This document shows, in pieces, positions 5,926-8,021 of a stretch of DNA of 8,021 nucleotides. The DNA is taken from contig QNZW01000227.1 of the NCBI GenBank assembly GCA_003978375.1, forward strand, positions 1 to 8,021, given 5' to 3'. Made by a program: the position numbers and the translations under genes. The first letter of the stretch is position 1. Each line of letters begins with the position of its first letter. The notes beneath the pieces are model-generated. The model made no database searches and had not been told where the DNA came from. It saw only the letters and a program-made list of their open reading frames with translations. The DNA comes from Sulfurovum sp. (lineage in GTDB: Bacteria > Campylobacterota > Campylobacteria > Campylobacterales > Sulfurovaceae).

Positions 5926-7276
5926 AAAACACTCGTTACAAAATACTATCGTTGCCATTGCTACTGCACAAGGTGTCTCTTCGCTCTCAGTGATACGAGT
6001 TAGTGGAGAAGATGCTTTGGCTGTAGCGCATAAAATATCTCGTCTCAAAAAAATCATCCCTCGTCATGCACACTTAAGCTCTTTATATAATACTTCCAAT
6101 GCACTTATTGATCAAGCAATTGTATTGTATTTTGCTGCACCATATAGCTTCACAGGAGAAGAGATAGTTGAGTTTCAGTGTCACGGAGGGATGATTGTTG
6201 CCCAAGAGATTCTTGATACGATTCTCTCTTATGGTGTAAGATTGGCACAACCAGGTGAATTTTCAAAACGGGCGTTTCTTAATGGCAAAATAGATCTTAC
6301 AGAAGCAGAGGCTATTGCTAAGATGATAGAAGCAAAAAGTGTGGATGCTGCAAAAATATTGGCAAAACAGATGAAAGGTGAGCTAAAAATATTTGTAGAA
6401 GAAAGCAGGGAAGCACTTTTGCAATCTTTAGCATATTCTGAAGTCATGATAGATTATGCAGAAGAAGATATTCCCGAAGACATTATGCAAAATATTCGTA
6501 CACAACTTAGTGCTTTAAGTTTAAAGATGACACAGATAGTAGAGGCTAGTCATAGACGAAGAGGATTGATTGAAGGATTCAAGGTTGCCATTATAGGAAA
6601 GCCAAATGTAGGAAAAAGTTCATTACTTAATGCATTTTTAAATTATGATAGAGCCATAGTCAGTGATATAGCAGGTACCACAAGAGATACCATAGAAGAA
6701 CAGATACGCATTGGTTCACATATTATTCGTTTGGTAGATACTGCGGGTATTCGTGAATCAGAAGATAGCATAGAAAAAATAGGCATAGAACGTTCACTGC
6801 GTTCTGTTGAGGATGCCGATATTATTATTGCACTTTTCGATGCTTCCTCTGCTTTTGACAAAAAAGATGCTAAGATACTTACTTTGCTTGATACGATAAA
6901 AGATAAGCAGATTATTGTAGCTCTAAATAAATCAGATTTGAAAAATGTATTTGACGTAGAAACCTTAAAAGGCTATACTCCACTAAAGGTAAGCGTAAAG
7001 AAATCATTTGCTGCCTTGACAGATAAACTTGAAAATTTTCTTGACAGCATTGGTAAAGAAGAGGAGTTGATGTTGATTTCAGCACGTCAAATTGAAGCAG
7101 TCAATAGAGCTAAAAATGCCATTGAAGAAGCTAAAACACCATTGATACATGGTGAATTAGAGTTTTTTTCTTATCATTTACAAGAAGCGCTAAAGGCAAT
7201 CTCTTCTATCTCAAAGCCGTATGATAGTGAGGAGATACTTGATACTATGTTTGGAGAATTTTGTTTGGGAAAATAA
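5918..7276 (+). CDS. mnmE: tRNA uridine-5-carboxymethylaminomethyl modification GTPase MnmE
   Basis: With MnmG it adds the (carboxymethyl)aminomethyl group to U34 of certain tRNAs, using a methylene-tetrahydrofolate carbon. The 452 residues are the family length. The N-terminal folate-binding domain has TIVAIATAQG and the SFTGEEIVEFQCHGG stretch (about 77-91). The helical part surrounds an inserted G domain with G1 GKPNVGKS (227-234), G2 AGTTRDT (252-258), G3 DTAG (274-277) and G4 NKSD (337-340). The C-terminus is CLGK (C449), matching the conserved CxGK end, so all key residues are present. The ATG at 5918 is preferred over the TTG one codon earlier. It overlaps the jag stop by 8 bases and has only a weak Shine-Dalgarno, so translation is probably coupled to jag. 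Folate from the nearby glyA product feeds this reaction, though the genes are on opposite strands. Confidence 0.97.
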   Translation: MDKKHSLQNTIVAIATAQGVSSLSVIRVSGEDALAVAHKISRLKKIIPRHAHLSSLYNTSNALIDQAIVLYFAAPYSFTGEEIVEFQCHGGMIVAQEILDTILSYGVRLAQPGEFSKRAFLNGKIDLTEAEAIAKMIEAKSVDAAKILAKQMKGELKIFVEESREALLQSLAYSEVMIDYAEEDIPEDIMQNIRTQLSALSLKMTQIVEASHRRRGLIEGFKVAIIGKPNVGKSSLLNAFLNYDRAIVSDIAGTTRDTIEEQIRIGSHIIRLVDTAGIRESEDSIEKIGIERSLRSVEDADIIIALFDASSAFDKKDAKILTLLDTIKDKQIIVALNKSDLKNVFDVETLKGYTPLKVSVKKSFAALTDKLENFLDSIGKEEELMLISARQIEAVNRAKNAIEEAKTPLIHGELEFFSYHLQEALKAISSISKPYDSEEILDTMFGEFCLGK

Positions 7277-7289
7277 GGGAAAAAGAAAA

Positions 7290-7601
7290 ATGAAAAATAT
7301 CGAAATTTATATTATTATCATTGTAGTGATTGCAATGATATGGTTGATTCTAGACACGATTAGATATTATCGTGGAGAAAAAAGAAAAGTAAAAAATTTG
7401 CACAGATTTGCCAAAGAGGGCGAAATAGAGGCACAAAGTAAACTTGCTCATCGTTATAAAGAGGGAAATATGGTAAAGCAAGATTGTAAAAAAGCAGCAT
7501 TTTGGTATCAAAAAGCAGCTTTTAATGGTGATATATCTGCAAGAGGATATTTAGAAGAATTTTTACATAATAGCCAAAGATGTAAAGAAAAAAAACTGTA
7601 A
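7290..7601 (+). CDS. Small single-pass membrane protein with one Sel1-like repeat
   Basis: A 103-residue protein with an N-terminal membrane segment (about 5-22, very rich in Ile and Val), a basic stretch RYYRGEKRKVK just after it, and one Sel1-like repeat (about 41-76) containing AKEGEIEAQSKLAHRYKEG and AAFWYQKAA, followed by the first half of another (NGDISARGYLEE). The positive charges after the membrane segment predict the repeat faces the cytoplasm. Sel1 repeats are alpha-helical protein-binding modules, so it may be a small membrane-tethered adaptor, but no partner can be named. The ATG at 7290 follows AAGGGA with a 9-base gap. The frame is open further upstream into mnmE, but that extension lacks support. 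It lies 13 bases after mnmE and is likely co-transcribed with it. Confidence 0.85.
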   Translation: MKNIEIYIIIIVVIAMIWLILDTIRYYRGEKRKVKNLHRFAKEGEIEAQSKLAHRYKEGNMVKQDCKKAAFWYQKAAFNGDISARGYLEEFLHNSQRCKEKKL

Positions 7602-7607
7602 ATAAGG

Positions 7608-7613
7608 TATAAT
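7608..7613 (+). promoter_or_regulatory. -10 box for the lipoprotein gene
   Basis: A perfect TATAAT begins 7 bases after the stop of the Sel1-repeat gene and 32 bases before the lipoprotein ATG. Transcription would begin near 7620, leaving a leader of about 20 bases that holds the AGGA ribosome-binding site. No -35 box is obvious. It suggests the lipoprotein is transcribed apart from the mnmE operon. Confidence 0.5.
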
Positions 7614-7639
7614 TACATACTTAAAAATTAGGAAATATA

Positions 7640-8021
7640 ATGTTTAATAAAAATATATCTTTAATGGCACTCTTGTTTATGTTACTTTTTTCTGCTTGTT
7701 CTAAAAGAGAAATAGTTATTCAAAAAAGTAAAAGTAGTTCTTTGCCAGAAAATACATGGGCATTAGAGGGACAAAATGAAAAAGAAGAGAATGTAGATAT
7801 CTCTGATTTAAATCATGGCGTATCTACAGAAACGCCAACAACTATGAAAGAGAGTAATACGAAAGGGAAGATGGAACGTGTGCGTTTTCCTGTAGAAGAG
7901 TATAGACGATTGGCTACGACAGGAAATGGGACGATTAAAGGATCTATTTATCTTAAAACAGCCTACAACAAACATATATTCGGCTCCAATACAAGACTTT
8001 ATTTAAACCCAATTACCTCGT
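7640..8021 (+). CDS. Predicted lipoprotein, function unknown (3' end outside the window)
   Basis: The first 127 codons of a gene cut by the window edge. The N-terminus has a short basic start, a hydrophobic core (about 7-18) and a lipobox F-S-A-C with the lipidated cysteine at residue 20, so the product is expected to be anchored in the outer or inner membrane facing the periplasm. Residues 21-90 are polar, low in complexity and probably disordered. From about 95 a beta-rich segment, GNGTIKGSIYLKT then TRLYLNPITS, resembles the start of a carboxypeptidase-regulatory-like beta-sandwich; this is a loose resemblance, not a firm assignment. The ATG follows AGGA with a 6-base gap and a TATAAT box. 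Base and codon use look like those of the neighbours. Confidence 0.85.
   Translation, partial: MFNKNISLMALLFMLLFSACSKREIVIQKSKSSSLPENTWALEGQNEKEENVDISDLNHGVSTETPTTMKESNTKGKMERVRFPVEEYRRLATTGNGTIKGSIYLKTAYNKHIFGSNTRLYLNPITS

Noticed and set aside
7221..7289. An upstream in-frame extension of the Sel1-repeat gene starting at 7221
   Set aside because: It would overlap the conserved end of mnmE by 56 bases and place a charged stretch before the membrane segment. The ATG at 7290 has a proper ribosome-binding site.
1..8021. Mobile elements, CRISPR arrays, tRNA or rRNA genes, defence or secretion systems
   Set aside because: No spaced repeats, transposase-like coding, cloverleaf-like or rRNA-like sequence was seen. 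Apart from the DUF1882, Sel1-repeat and lipoprotein genes, whose roles are unknown, the coding regions are recognisable housekeeping genes.

Overview
The window looks like an ordinary chromosomal housekeeping segment from an AT-rich member of the Campylobacterota (Epsilonproteobacteria). A Sulfurovum- or Sulfurimonas-like sulfur-oxidising lineage is my best guess, but the genus cannot be fixed from sequence reading alone. Two points support the phylum. glyA is followed directly by a DUF1882-type gene and then by what looks like the start of a SPOR-type membrane protein gene, an arrangement I know from this phylum (e.g. Campylobacter jejuni Cj0402-Cj0404). On the other strand lies rpmH-rnpA-yidC-jag-mnmE, also in the phylum's usual order.

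Layout. The minus-strand block (1-2737, read right to left) holds a SpoU/TrmH-family RNA methyltransferase gene, glyA (serine hydroxymethyltransferase), the DUF1882 gene overlapping the end of glyA, and the first 21 codons of a further gene cut by the window edge. The plus-strand block (2904-8021) holds rpmH (ribosomal protein L34), rnpA (RNase P protein), yidC (membrane insertase), jag/khpB (KH RNA-binding protein), mnmE (tRNA U34-modifying GTPase), a small membrane-anchored Sel1-repeat protein, and the start of a lipoprotein gene with its own promoter. The two blocks diverge from a region of about 140 bases at 2764-2903.

How the genes relate. Most are linked by translation and RNA maturation: L34 in the ribosome, RnpA in tRNA 5' processing, MnmE in wobble-uridine modification, Jag as an RNA-binding protein, the SpoU enzyme in RNA 2'-O-methylation, YidC in inserting new membrane proteins. 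GlyA makes the one-carbon folate units that MnmE chemistry and methionine/purine synthesis use.

Main oddities. (1) rnpA is clearly intact from its signature motif, but its frame has no ATG, GTG or TTG anywhere before the conserved core. The best start is ATT behind a GGAG ribosome-binding site, with a one-base indel as the rival explanation. (2) yidD, usually found between rnpA and yidC, is absent from the 59-base gap. (3) The SpoU-type gene lacks its own Shine-Dalgarno, but a 9-codon leader ORF with an excellent one ends by overlapping its ATG. I found no mobile element, CRISPR array, tRNA or rRNA gene, and no new multi-gene system.
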